Shown here: positions 1 through 11,554 of the stretch, in pieces
Position numbering within the stretch: the first letter of the stretch is position 1
How the letters are laid out: every line of letters starts with the position of its first letter
Position numbers and translations under genes: made by a program
Notes under the pieces: model-generated
What the model saw: the letters and a program-made list of their open reading frames with translations, nothing else
Told to the model about the DNA's origin: nothing
Databases searched by the model: none
Assembly: GCA_023515745.1 (NCBI GenBank)
Contig: JALECJ010000005.1
Location: 434,001 to 498,000 of the forward strand
DNA length: 64,000 nucleotides
DNA from: Amoeboaphelidium protococcarum
Taxonomy: Eukaryota; Aphelidiomycota; Aphelidea
Direction of reading: 5' to 3'

Positions 1-160
1 TACTCCGTTTCTATTTTGCGATTTGCCTCATTAGTTGTCTTGAATTAATATGAGCGCGCATACATACCTTCCGAGTGGATTGACTCTGGTTTATTTGAGA
101 AAGAGAATGGATTTGTTACTCCCATATGCTAATCTGTTTTGACTGCAATGTTTATTACAG

Positions 161-786
161 TATGCGATGATATTGATGAAATTATTAGCATCATGGCGAC
201 GAGTGATAGGGAAATTGCTTTTAAAGTGTTAGTGATTACGGGACTCTCATAGTAATAATCTACTTAGTTTTAATGTTGTACTTTGGCAGGCGAGACTGAT
301 ATTACTAATGTGTCTTTACGTGCTCTAAAAGTAGATTTCAAGTTAAAGCCTTCGGAAGAGAATGTAAAATCGCTGTATGAAGAAGATACTTTGATCATCT
401 GCCATGGAAGCTATTAGCCTCCAGTTGATGCTGTGATATATTGCGATGGATTTATCCTTTTGATTTCTGTATCTTTGCGATCTTACTTTAGCCATAGCAC
501 CAGAGCCAGAGATATCTTTACATAAAAAATTGGCTTGAGTGGATACAACGTGTTGCAGCATTATTGTAAGCATTCTCCATATGGGAAGTCCCATTCTTAT
601 ATGAATGAAACTGTGTGGTCTTAGCATCTGGCTGATCACGTTCGCTTCATCTACATCACTGCTGACTCTACGAAGCATGACGCGACTATCATGAAGCAAA
701 GTGGTGCGTAATATGTAAGAAGAGTCAATGGAGATTAATTGGAAAAGTTGGGGGAATCATACAAGTATTTCATGATGGACACTTGA
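161..786 (+). CDS. Unrecognised protein, C-terminal part
   Basis: Open in one frame, with TAA/TAG read as Gln, to a TGA at 784-786. A likely splice acceptor (TTTATTACAG) ends at 160, so this looks like the last exon(s) of a gene that starts left of the window. Protein-like composition is clearest from about 331 on: a segment rich in aromatic residues and His with several Cys, and a C-terminus ending in a Met-Met-Asp-Thr run. I recognise no domain. The part from about 250 to 290 reads as a low-complexity Q-rich string and may hide a short intron (GTAATAATC at 252, TTTGGCAG ending at 289), but removing it breaks the frame. It converges on the MSS51 gene, 171 bp away. Confidence 0.4.
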
Positions 787-957
787 ATTGTAAAATTGTG
801 TGGCGTGGTGATATATTATACAAGTTCGCAGAAATAAACTGGATGGAATTAGAGTGTAATGGCATACTATACTAAACGTAAAATACTTGAGCTTTTCTAT
901 ATCATTTTATAGCTGCACTTTAAATGTCCAACGCCTGAATGATCAAGACTCGCAAAA

Positions 958-3195
958 TCAGAACCAGTAAGATTCTTAATCTGCAGACTCCAGTGATTTG
1001 GCATCTTAATCGTCCCTGATAATCTCGGATCCGGTGCCTCTTAACGCATATAGGTAAGCATTAGATTACGCCCACAGATGAGGCTCACCTAAAGTATCAA
1101 AGGGAATGTCCGCACGTTGCGAAGCAAAGTGATTGACCACTGGATGGATCAAGAACTCCATCTGCTTCTTATCAGTATCAGAATCGCTAGTATCGCCCTA
1201 GGTAGCCATGATATCAGGAGATGTCAATCTCAAGTTTTAAGACAGAAAACTGATATCATTCTCCAGTTCTTGCATATTATAAGCCGTGAAAACCGCCATG
1301 CACTTGGTACTAGCTATAGACTCCAAAGTCGTCTTCCAGTCCTATTAATATTACATTGCCCATTACACCTAAGATTTCAAATTATCACGCTAGCGTTTAA
1401 GAGACCGCTATTCTGCTTCAGACAGATCTGAGAATACATCATTCTCGAACTCTGGACTTTAATCTTGTGCCAATTTCTAATTCTGATCCAAAAACTATCT
1501 GAACATACCCATTCCACTATTGAACACGAAGAACGCATCTCTATTTGGACGGAACTTCTGATCAAAAATCAGCCCATCAGTATCTGAACACTGCAATGCT
1601 TGATGTAGTTCCGGTGTGTACTTGGATCTAATAAAATTAAATCTCAAGTTTTTATTCACAGCGACGCTATACTGCTAGAAAGTGGCATCACCAAAACGCA
1701 GTATCTTCTTTTAGTTCTCATCACAAGGAATGTAACTCCTCTAGAATCTCTAACGTCTAACATGATCATTCTTCGTAGTGAATAGAGTCTCTTTCCATCC
1801 ATTCACCTTCTCACACAGCGCATCCATTTGTTCATACTTGGCCGCTTACAGAGTCTTTGGCACATGGGCATCTTCGCCAATAAAGTAAATCTGTAGTGGT
1901 ACATGACCTTGGAATATATGACTTAGTTGTTCCCAAGCACCGCGCATCAGCAAACACTCTGAACTAGCCCCAATAATGAACATCCGAAATACTGGAGAGT
2001 CCTTGAGCTGAGCAATCAAAAGGTCATTCGTCAGCTTGGTTGGCTTAATCCTTTAGCTGAGCATCTATTTAGTATCAACAGACGGCGTTTACAAGGAAGG
2101 CAACAGAGAAGCGATAGCCGCATTACTCTTTAACTACTACCATAGCGACATTTTACGCTTTGACGGAGACGTTACCTCCTTGGCGTGAGCTTTCTACCGC
2201 CCAGTCTTGATAGTAATGTCAATAGCCTAATTCAATGCCGACAAATAATGCCAGCCTGACGAAGTTACAGCACTAACATCCTCCTACTTGTACCTAAGTA
2301 CTTATTACTCGCCGGTATTATCGCTATCGCCATCATTTGAAGATGAGTGAAATTTGACAACATCCTCTTTATCATAATACAACCATGGCCTACCGCCGAT
2401 TATAGATGCCATAGTATAAGGATACGTGAGTAGAGAGCTGACCAATCGCCGAGACGCGGCATACTTATCCGTGTCCACCTAATCCAAATGCGGAGTGTTA
2501 GGAGTAGACGATGAAGACGCATAAAGAACACGTGGGAATCCTCTAGTCTTAAAAATAGAACGCCATGAAGACCAGTTTAGTGGTGTATAAGTACCAGATG
2601 ACATCCGCAACCTCTCCGTCGTAGGGAAATTCACCTCCCAAAATGGACGACCACTCTGAGCATCAACCTGATCCTGGACCATGCTCTTGATCACTTGCGA
2701 AACCAGTGGATGAGTCTGATCTTGCAAATAATGTTCCTCGGAGCAATGCGTTGGCATCTTACTCTCTTGGCATATATAAGTAGGTGAATCCACACTAAGC
2801 TTCTAAGGCTGGGTGGGTAACGGTGAACGCGTCGTTCCATTTGGTACATCTTTCACATTATGAACCAATCTCTGTGAGCCTTCACTAGGACTATCACTGC
2901 TACCATTTCCATGATTATAGGATAGCGGATCAGTATCAATTGTATTATTCTCCTGTAAACATACTGGGCATGAGCTGTACTTGGAATACTACTGCTAAAG
3001 ACCTTTGATGACGTTTTATGCATTTTCAGTGTCTAGTGAAGTCTGCGGAGGATATCGCTTGGCAATTTTATCTAATGTCAACGGTCTGCTCCATTTAAGA
3101 GGATTCAGCTTATCCAACACATTGGCTCTCTTCTACACAGCCACGATACCATCGGCGGGAGGCAGCAATTGATCAATCACCTTTCTTTTCAACAT
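958..3195 (-). CDS. MSS51: MSS51-like mitochondrial translational activator
   Basis: 745 aa, uninterrupted when TAA/TAG are Gln. The family activates translation of COX1 mRNA on mitochondrial ribosomes and joins cytochrome oxidase assembly intermediates. Two features support the call. One is the Mss51-type zinc finger: a CPVC knuckle at residues 76-79 and the signature PTHCSEEH at about 148-155. The other is a C-terminal domain of the MSS51/MYND-associated type, with FRMFIIGASSEC..GAWEQL, then IYFIGEDAHVPK, then FFVFNSGMGM and later a W..TLESIASTK..FTAYN segment. The two halves of the zinc finger are separated by about 60 low-complexity residues, which is unusual. It is divergent with the CARM1-like gene, and the 266 bp between them is CT-rich. 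Call by motif; I am fairly sure of the family. Confidence 0.72.
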
Positions 3196-3461
3196 TCTCT
3201 CTGTGTGTCTCTCTCTCAGTCTGGTTGTATGATTGATCGCGAAAGAAGATTAGTTAACGACTTTTTAACGTGAGAGAGTTGAGAGGCTCGCGCGCGATAT
3301 TTGACCTTTTCTCTCTCACTCTCTTTCTCTGTCACCTAAAAGAGCCTTGATCTCTTCCGACTGGAGTTCTATATCACTGGTTGATCATAGCTCAGCATCT
3401 TTTTCTATCGCCGAACATTGTAAATCACTTAACGCGTAGATATAGACGCACATTAAGCGTT
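3196..3461. promoter_or_regulatory. Shared divergent promoter region, CT-rich
   Basis: The 266 bp between the MSS51-like gene (leftward) and the CARM1-like gene (rightward) must hold both 5' regions. It contains a CT/GT-rich stretch (about 3195-3235) and a second run of alternating CTCT near 3310-3335. Similar CT-rich runs lie upstream of other genes here, such as ETFA/NDUFB4, so they may be core promoter elements. I see no TATA box I would defend. Confidence 0.35.
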
Positions 3462-5117
3462 ATGGACGTTGAGCAATCTGAAAGTTTAGCTAAGAAGGAT
3501 GAGTAGTATTTTGGTTATTATGCGCAGTTGGCGAATCAGTAGAATATGCTTCAGGATGGCTCTAGAACGGAAACGTACAAGTATGTGATTGAGAATGCGC
3601 TGGCGCCGCGTTGTATCTAAGGGAAGAGTGTGATGGATATCGGTGCAGGCAGTGGTGTTCTATCCTTCTTCAGTCTGATCGGTGGTGCTGATAAGGTGTT
3701 TGCTGTTGAAGGCAGTTCTATGGCACAAAAGTTGATCAAGTTTATCGAACATTCCACTGAACGCCGTCTTAATCTCCCGTGGCTGCGTCCTGATAAAATT
3801 CGCGTATTGCAAGACCAAGTGGAATAATTGATCGCATCCGATGGCAAGAGTTAATAGCTACAACTAAAGCATCTGATAGATACGCTGGTTTCCGAGCCTA
3901 TTGGAGTAATGCTGCTGCATGAGCGTATGTGTGAATCTTATGTCAGAGCTAGAGATTACTTTTTGAAGAAGCCACAGTATGATGAAGCGTCTCAATCATG
4001 GTCATAAATGTCTTTTATGATCCCATCCGGCGGAGTGATTATTATGGAACCCATCTCTGATTAGATCCTGTACAATGAGACTTTGGCCAAGTGTAGATAC
4101 TGGATCGATCCTGCGTAATCGCATCTTCTCCCTCCACAGAACTATCTCCCATAATAGTAAATTGGTAGTGAACCATAGATGTAGTATCATTAACAGTAGC
4201 ATACAGCTGCTTCTGTCGGTGGGAAATAGATTTATGGAATAGATTTTAGTGGATTTTATGAACAGGCGTAAGACGAAGCTTTTGGATCTCCGGTCGTAGG
4301 CCCGATTGCACCATACCTGATCATGTCTCGTCATTCGTATAAGTAGACTCATGAGCCATTTGTTGTAACTAGAGATCCAAGCACGTTCCTTAATGGAGTT
4401 GTTGAGAATGAAGATAATACCATTAAGAAGTAATCAAAGTACAATAGACATTTGGTGGATTTTACGCGTGTTAAAGTGGAAGAAATGCACAAGATAGAGA
4501 TTCCTTTGAGATGGGAGATTGCGTACAGTGCACTATTGCATGGTCTTGCGTCATGGTTTGATCTTGTATTCAGTGACAAGCCGTGTGTGCCACCAGAGTA
4601 TGCTGATAAAGTTCCCAGTGCATAGTAGCAGCCAAGTGTTGAAATCTTAATGAGCACTTCCCCATTCCATCCCATCACCCACTGGTAGTAATTGAGACTC
4701 TTGTTTAAAGAACCGCTGGCTGTCAATAAGGGCGATTTTGTTGCCGGTAAGTTGACTATGGTGGTGAATGAGCACAGAAGTTATGACTTGCAGGCTGAGA
4801 TTTATGTCGAAGATTCTGTCAATGGTGAGATTAGACGTAACTCTTAGAGATCCGGCTCGTGGAAGTTGCAGGATTAGACTTACAACTACAATATTGCTCA
4901 ATATTACCCTGCACAACAATAGCCGTAATTCTAATATTAATAATACCAAGACAGTTCTAGTTATAACGCGACTCAATAGCAGCAGCAAAGTGATGGGTCA
5001 ACGCTCAACTCTGCCAATACTCAGCAGTAGTAGTAATACGTGGACGATGTAACTCTGGCAATTGACGAGAATGGACAGATTATTGATCAGTCCAAGAGAA
5101 AGTACTATTAGATTTGA
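3462..5117 (+). CDS. CARM1: Class I protein arginine methyltransferase, CARM1/PRMT4-like
   Basis: 551 aa. It transfers methyl groups from S-adenosylmethionine to arginines of nuclear and RNA-binding proteins. SAM-binding motif I is [16 protein letters not shown] followed by [10 protein letters not shown], matching the CARM1 type. The double-E loop is [17 protein letters not shown], and the THW loop is ITHWQQLRLLF. The C-terminal tail after the catalytic core is very rich in Gln, encoded mostly by TAA/TAG, and ends in a lysine/arginine-Tyr segment. The stretch between the double-E loop and the beta-barrel carries an insertion with a Q/P-rich part. Start is the first ATG after a CT-rich 5' region. 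PRMT1 or PRMT6 are the alternatives, but motif wording fits CARM1 best. Confidence 0.75.
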
Positions 5118-5639
5118 ATCCTATAAAACGAAGGGTTTACGCGTTACGCATTTACTTAACACTTTTAGAATATAGTGCCAACTATTTTTTATTGAAGATT
5201 TTCTTTTATTATGGTTCTCATTCCACTATACCTCTATCACTTACTCGCTTTGCTCTCCGCTCAGGCCCGCCCGCGTTCCTTCCGCGCTTTGGTTTTAAAA
5301 ACTGCCCAATCTCCACTCTCTCTCTTTCTTTCCTGCCGCAGAGTTGTTGTTGTTGTCTGTGCTTAGACAGTCGAGATTTCTTCCTTGAAGGAGCTTTTGC
5401 ATCACTGGCCAGAATATATATTCATTCCTATTTATATCATCACGCCGGAACTGACTGCATTTTGTAACAGGATCAACTTTAGGCATCACTCTGTTGAAAC
5501 CATTTCGCTATTCTTTACATCGAACTGGTCTATAATTTATTTGTCACTTTGAAGTATCTCCTGTCCATTCATAGTAGTCATATAGTCCACATACGCTTCC
5601 TCACACATCATACCGTAGATTTATAGAAAGCTTCTTAGT
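5118..5639. other. Intergenic, no gene recognised
   Basis: 522 bp between the CARM1-like gene and the Q/N/S-rich gene, on the same strand. It holds a pyrimidine-rich stretch (about 5225-5345) with TCTC runs, likely the promoter and 5'UTR of the downstream gene. Reading frames here are open only by chance (one stop codon in 64) and give no protein-like sequence. Confidence 0.4.
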
Positions 5640-7364
5640 ATGACTAATCCATCGAATGTCATTTCTGCTGCATCTGCTTCGGGTTCATCAACTGCCACTG
5701 TATCTCAACATTAATCTGCACTATCTCCCCCTCCCACTACTTATTCTCTCAATCATCATTAGTCTCAATATGGCGGCAGTAAGGATGATTCAAGTCTTGA
5801 TCGAAGGCGGGGATTTAACTGGAATAGTGGCAATAATAATAATTATGGACATGAGCATAATTATCACCATCATCATCATAATTAGTATAGATCTAGACAC
5901 CAATATGGCTACAACAATAACATGTATAGTATGGATTTAGCCAGATCTGAGCGTTTTGCCGTTGGTAGTAATAGTCAGAATGACCATAACAAGAATGACA
6001 GTAGGTGGAATGGCACTGGGGATAGACAGAGTAAAAGATGTCCTTCTGATCCATATGTGAATAGTGATCCGTATCCTCAACAGTATCACAACTATTAGAA
6101 TGGTTCTTATTAGAGCTATAATTAGCGACATAACTATTCTGCATACTCTTAACCATACAATTATGGTAATGGTTAATCATATGGTGGCAATGGCTATTCT
6201 TACAATGGTCATAATCAAGGTTCTAATTTTTGGAGGTCCAGTAGTCATGGCGGAGGCAAGTCTTTTAATGGATAATCTTCTCCAATGGACCGATCGGATC
6301 AACAGGGATCTTTCAATAATTCAAAGTCTTTCGCTTAATAGCATTAGTCCTGTCGGGGCGCTATATAATCTGGCGGTTAGTAGCAATCGAAGGAGCAGAT
6401 ACGGTGTAGCTCTAGTGGCGGAAGCAGTGGTAATGGTGGAGCTTAATAGTTATAATCAAGTCAGTAAAAGGGATTTTAGAATCAAAAGTCTTCTCCTCAG
6501 AATTATAAGACCATTTCTGAATCCAGTTCGAATCGACACCACAATCATAACAAAAAGACTAATGCTGGCAACAATAAGAAGAGAAGAGCCTCCCTTAACG
6601 AGGATGATTTGAACAAGTAAATGGCCGCCGTCAGTGTTAAAGATTAGATTTACCGGCATAAAGAGAGCGATTTTCCTCTTCTGAAGACTTCTACCACGGA
6701 TTATAACTGTTAGAGCGGAAGTGATTTTGTTCCATTTGGTCAAGATAATGGTGATAATGCTAATAGTAATATCCTCGGTAACGGTGCAAATGTATGGAAA
6801 ACGCCTGCAATGAGTTATTCTAGAGTTGTTACGAGTGGTAGGCCTGATGGATAAAGTCAGATGGTATAGTCTGCATCTACATAGACACTTTCCGAGTGGC
6901 CATCTGTAGATCAGTCTACATAGACACCTGTCGTAGATTATATGGCGGTTGATCCAATGTAAATAGAGTAAGAAGTGCCATTAGTCTTGGACTAAACACA
7001 GTCGCCGCAAGTATACAATAATGCTTCTGTTAAACTCAAAAGTCCCGTTCTAGGTGTGCATGATCAATGTCTGTCACCCGGTTCTGGCTTCCATTTATCT
7101 CGATCTGAGTAAAATCTCGTGGGTAGATTACATGAACAACTCAAGGCTGACAATTTTAATCGATGTGCCGCGTCAAGAAGTGGTATCAATTTCGGTAATG
7201 ATACATCTAGAGATAGTTATTGTAACCTCATGGATAATCAAGATGATTCGCTCTTACCTGAAGGTGAAGACTATGTCATTCTGTCCGAGAGTCTTCCCAC
7301 TGGAATGTTTTCTATTTCTACCCAGACATCTGGTCTGTATCAAGACAAATCTGTGCAATAATGA
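5640..7364 (+). CDS. Q/N/S/H-rich low-complexity protein, function unknown
   Basis: 574 aa, single exon, TGA at 7362-7364. The first about 270 residues are an Asn/Gln/Ser/Tyr/Gly-rich disordered region with a His run (about residues 80-90) and GNGG/SYGG-type patches. A basic patch (NKKRRASLNEDDLNKQ) follows, then a more acidic, ordered-looking C-terminus. Near residues 420-445 the pattern S-T-Q-T-(L/P) occurs twice, six residues or so apart. Composition resembles prion-like or RNA-granule proteins, but no folded domain is visible and I do not assign a function. It lies downstream of, and on the same strand as, the CARM1-like gene; R/G/Q-rich proteins are typical arginine methyltransferase substrates, but that link is speculation. 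Confidence 0.6.
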
Positions 7365-7493
7365 GTTCAACATTATATTTATATATGATATATATCTACC
7401 ACATACATCTCTTGTCATGCGTTAGTTTAAAAATCTCAAGTTATGCAATTGTATATACACAAGAGGTCATCATCATATTCTTTAAAATCAACA

Positions 7494-8653
7494 TCACCAA
7501 GTAGTTATTAGCTCTTCTTTCACAACATTCTTATCTAGAGCATCTTTCAGTGCAGGATAGACTGCAATTGCGAAATTACTTCTACGCTGCAGAATATAGT
7601 CAATAGTTACTCCATCGCTGTATCCTTCTGGAATCCCCTTGGAAATGCCAGCAAACTTACCTTGAGCGAAATACTTCTTCGCACCACTATTGAAGCCATG
7701 AACTGCATATGATTTGGACCAGTCGAATACTTTAGATTTAGTGGCACTATGCAATGTCGTATTGCCAATAGAATCTTTAGGCAAATGATAACCAACCAGC
7801 TTCTATCTAATTTAACTTTCAACCGATTGCAACTGATCCACAGATAGCTATGTTTACACATAATCAAAATCCAGCGTTGACTCTATGGTATCCTCAGACG
7901 TCACATCGGATGTGGAGTTGATGTCATTATTATAAAGCACTTTTAAATCTTTCAAGCTCCACCCAAGTGGAAAGAAGGCATTGTGATACATCACTAAAAC
8001 TTCTCTCCCATCACTGCCTGCAGTCTGTGAAGTGTCAAACTACATGATACTCTGCACGACAATGTCCAACAATTTAACCGCATGAGTGTCCCAAGCACCA
8101 TTATATGCATCGCCTTGTAGTTTACTATATAACACTCCAAGACTGCTATTGGGAGAACTCAACCACATTCCACACGCAATCCTGCCATCTGCTTGATATC
8201 CAACCACAGATCGGTATCCGGTGCATCGTAGGCCATCAACTGATCGCAGTAGAAAAGAATCAAAATCCAAGTATATTCCACCATACTTCATCATTGCCTG
8301 AGTGCGCGTAAAATCACTCAAATTCTCAAGTCTCTTGATTTTATATCCCAGTGGTGTCGTATCATTCACCTCAATAAACTTCACCTAAACTTGCGGATAC
8401 TGAGTCAGAATTAGGTATGTCCAGTAGGATGGGTACAAGTGCCTGAATAGAGTCCGGGCTTCCTTCTCAGATACCTACATGGGCATATTATACACTGCAT
8501 TTGTGTGTATGTATATAACGTCAGGGTTCTGATGAAATGCAGCGGAATGAACACAGAGCCAATCTTTAAAGGAGAAGTTGAGAGAGCTATTCCTGGATGG
8601 AGTCACATATGCAAAATTTACGATATTCGGAATGGAGCAGTCTTGATTACTGT
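7494..8653 (-). CDS. GT32/OCH1-like glycosyltransferase, catalytic part (gene split by piggyBac)
   Basis: This is the 3' 1160 bp of a gene whose 5' end lies at 11338-11554. When the transposon and one TTAA copy are ignored, the two parts join in frame to 459 codons. The catalytic part has the signature of DXD sugar transferases (Gly_transf_sug/GT32): a helix TRTQAMMKYGG then IYLDFDSFLL with the D-F-D metal/nucleotide-sugar motif, and an R-S-V-G-Y segment after it. Such enzymes are Golgi type II proteins that add hexoses to glycoproteins or glycolipids. With the element in place, a new ATG at 8690 inside the transposon end reads in frame into this part and would give a soluble form without the membrane anchor. 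Substrate unknown. Confidence 0.7.
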
Positions 8654-8657
8654 TTAA
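8654..8657. repeat. Left TTAA target-site duplication of piggyBac
   Basis: TTAA directly abuts the left inverted repeat. The matching TTAA is at 11338-11341. TTAA duplication is the hallmark of piggyBac insertion. Confidence 0.9.
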
Positions 8658-11337
8658 CCCTTTCGCTCCCAAACGGTAAGATCTTACCATCGCGAAAAGG
8701 GGTAACTTTGATCAAATATTTTAAAATCAGTCAAAACATGATATATTTTAATTTCATATAATCTTAATAATTAAAATACGCTCTTTTAAATTATACGCAT
8801 CAATTTTTTACCTGATATGTCTAGTGCTGACTAAGAAAGCTTGAATTTGCCATAAATCGACGATTCTGATGCCAATTCCGATGCCTCTTCTGGCTAGTAC
8901 TAACTCCGCAAGAGACAAGCTGCTCAATATATTGAATAAGCTTATCCTGACGATGAGAATGAGCCTACTTTTGTTGTGCATTCATCTGACTCGTCTGCAA
9001 TATCATCGTCTGATGATGAAGAGGATGGTTTTGTCCAATCAACCGCCACCGTCGTATCATAGAAGTCATCTGGCAAGGTCAAAGGTAAGATGGATGAGTA
9101 GTGGATAATAGGTCAAGCATATAATCCATAAGTTTCAGAGTTCTTATCAAGATAGTCTACACTTCCTGGGCCTATTAAGCGTTGGGACTTCTCTCACGCG
9201 TTTGGTACCTCTAAAGTTTAAACCGTGGCTCTCCATTACTTTGAGACTTTATGGACCCAAAAAACGTGGCAGAGGATATTAGATACCTCCAACGAGTAAG
9301 CTAAAAAATTTTTTTCGTAACATCACGTCTTTTAATGTAGATATGCGTAGGTGAAGAAGAAATTGAAGGATTTCACACATATAACAATGCGTGAGTTGAA
9401 GGCTTATGTTGGCATTGTATTGTATATGGGGATAGTATAATTGCCAAAAATAGCTGATTACTGGTCTACCCATCAAAGAATGTCTATTGGATATGTCAGA
9501 GATGTCATGTCTCGCAACAGATTTCAGGAAATAGCTTCTGTGGTCAGTCTACGCACGGATCTCAAGGAGCGATATCTAGCAAAATTCAAGCGCGATCCAA
9601 TGCAGAAAGTTGGCTGGCTAGTGACAGAATTGAATGAGCAATTCAAAAATAATTGGAATATTCATGATAGAGCATCAATAGATGAAGCTATGATCCCTTA
9701 CACTGGTCGGCTCCACTTTAAACAATATATGAAGGACAAACCGACCAAGTGGGGGATCAAGGTGTTTGTCTTGGCAGATTCTGTGGTGCCTTATGTGGTA
9801 TAGTTTAAGATTTATACAGGGAAGGGTGGAGAATATGGCACTGGGCTCTCATCTGGCGTCGTACTGGATCTGATCTCAAAAATTCGTACAAAGAATGTCA
9901 AACTTTATATGGACAATTATTATACATCCACTGAACTTTTTCGCGCACTTTTGGATAAAAAAGTTTATGCCTGTGGTACTTTTTAAAAGAATCGTAAAGG
10001 ATTCCCAAAAGAGATGGCAAAGTAGGTCGAAAAGATGGAAAGAGGCGGGTTCTTGTGGGCTGTTAGCAATGGGCTGATGGCCACATCTTGGAAGGATAAG
10101 AAGGTTGTGACGGCGCTTACCAATTTTCATAAGTCTGGTGAGGCCACTCCAGTCAGAAGATATGATAAAAAAGGCAAGCCACTTGAATTGTAGCGCCCTG
10201 CTATCATATAGGACTATAATTAGTATATGAACGGTGTTGATCGCATTGATCAAATGAGATCTTATTACAGCTGTGGAGCGCGGAGTAAGCGATGGTGGAT
10301 ACCGGTTTTTTACTGGCTGCTTGATATGACTGTAATTAATAGTTTTTAGATGTTTAATTATGAATTAAACTCTGGTACCAGTGAGGAGGCCGCGTCGAAT
10401 GTTACGTAACTTCAGTTTCGTTTAACACTGATTGAGGAGTTGATTGCGGATCAGAAGGTAAGATAGCTGCTTTTGGCTTCTGATAAATTCTTTGTGTAGT
10501 CATATCGATCTAATGCGCCGAAAAGAAGCGTTAAAAATTAATTGTAGGTACCGTAAGCTACTCCAGCGCCTTAAAATGCCACCGCGTTTGGATAGGCTTC
10601 ATCAGCAAAACGCGCTAAAGGATAGCTGCGCTTTCCTGACGCTGGAAAGTGGCATTTACCCGTAAAGGATGATACTATATAAAAGGTACCATACTGTTGT
10701 ATGGAAGGATGCTAAAATCGACGTAAAATCTTATGTGACAAGTGCCCAGGTAAGGTATACTTGTGTGAACTGCATTTTAGAGATTATCACGAGAAATTGC
10801 TCTGGTGAACTTGGGTGATATTAAAAGAAATAAATTTTTTTTCCAGATTATAAAATATATTAAACTTAGTCTTCAGAAAAAATTTGAGGTCATAATCTTC
10901 ATTCGTCACTGAATAAATGTCTAATCAGTTCGACCACACAATCAGGCAATTTCACTCTGTGATCGTAAACTTACAATCGTCTTGCAGCAAAGCGGTAACA
11001 TTGAAAACGCTTCTCCTTGCTTGGGCAGGTAGAAGACATCATTTTCTTTACGTAACACTAAAATTCCGGGTCATACTTCAAACATATTGGTCTACTAAAC
11101 GGATCATCCCCACATCTACAAAAATCAGCTTCTAACGTCATAGCGCAAGCTTTAAGACCAGGAATCTTAAGGAAGCTATTCAAAAGATTGTATTATAAAA
11201 ACTGCAGACAAAAATAAGTATATTACAAAAATTCCAAAGTTCCTACTATAATTTTTGTTTCAATAAGAGTAATTAAAAGATTAGAGTTGTCGCGACTTGT
11301 TCGTTCGTCGGGCGTTTTTTTCTCGGGAGCGAAAGGG
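8658..11337 (+). mobile_element. Complete piggyBac DNA transposon (2680 bp)
   Basis: Both ends carry the same 13-bp terminal inverted repeat CCCTTTCGCTCCC, starting at 8658 and, in reverse, ending at 11337. TTAA flanks both sides. A short perfect palindrome, GGTAAGATCTTACC, lies at 8675-8688 just inside the left repeat, and GTCGCGAC lies inside the right end. The transposase gene is intact and uses TAA/TAG as Gln, so the element is adapted to this host's code. It sits inside a glycosyltransferase gene. The exact repeats and the open transposase suggest a recent, possibly active insertion. Confidence 0.93.
8817..10808 (+). CDS. piggyBac transposase
   Basis: 663 aa, uninterrupted, TGA at 10806-10808. 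Cut-and-paste DDD transposase. The N-terminus is acidic and Ser-rich, as in other piggyBac proteins. The RNase H-like core shows the three catalytic aspartates in their usual contexts: SIDEAMIPYTGR, KLYMDNYYTS, and YMNGVDRIDQM. A C-terminal cysteine-rich domain (CCMEGC..RRKILCDKC..VYLCELHFRDYH) binds the inverted repeats in this family. The frame uses many TAA/TAG codons. No frameshift or premature TGA was found. Confidence 0.95.
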
Positions 11338-11341
11338 TTAA
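11338..11341. repeat. Right TTAA target-site duplication of piggyBac
   Basis: TTAA directly after the right inverted repeat. It pairs with 8654-8657. Confidence 0.9.
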
Positions 11342-11554
11342 GCAGTTGCGGCAACCAGAGGCGGTAGATGGGTGGAATGATGAACTTTACCCAGTTATGC
11401 TTTGAACAACATCGCGGTAACTAGAACCAACAGACGAGTGTACAATGGTGTGATGTAAAATGCGAGACTTGTAAATGAGTGCCATGGAGACCACGATCAA
11501 GGCCATAGACAGCAGAACCACATATGCCAAAGACTTTACCTATTTCGCTGACAT
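11338..11554 (-). CDS. 5' fragment of the split glycosyltransferase: cytosolic tail and membrane anchor
   Basis: It starts at ATG 11554 and runs to the TTAA at the piggyBac junction. It encodes a short basic tail, one hydrophobic segment (LAYVVLLSMALIVVSMALIY, about residues 9-28) and a luminal stem, as expected for the N-terminus of a Golgi type II glycosyltransferase. 217 nt here plus 1160 nt at 7494-8653 give 459 codons with no frame change, which shows that the transposon landed inside one gene. In this allele the anchor is separated from the catalytic domain. Confidence 0.7.

Noticed and set aside
343-699. Minus-strand open frame within the first gene
   Set aside because: It is the antisense of a longer plus-strand reading that ends at a TGA; no domain.
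4349-4988. Minus-strand open frames opposite the CARM1-like gene
   Set aside because: Shadows; the plus-strand methyltransferase motifs cover the same bases.
5114-5467. Plus frame after the CARM1-like gene
   Set aside because: Low-complexity hydrophobic and CT-rich translation without a family; located in an expected promoter.
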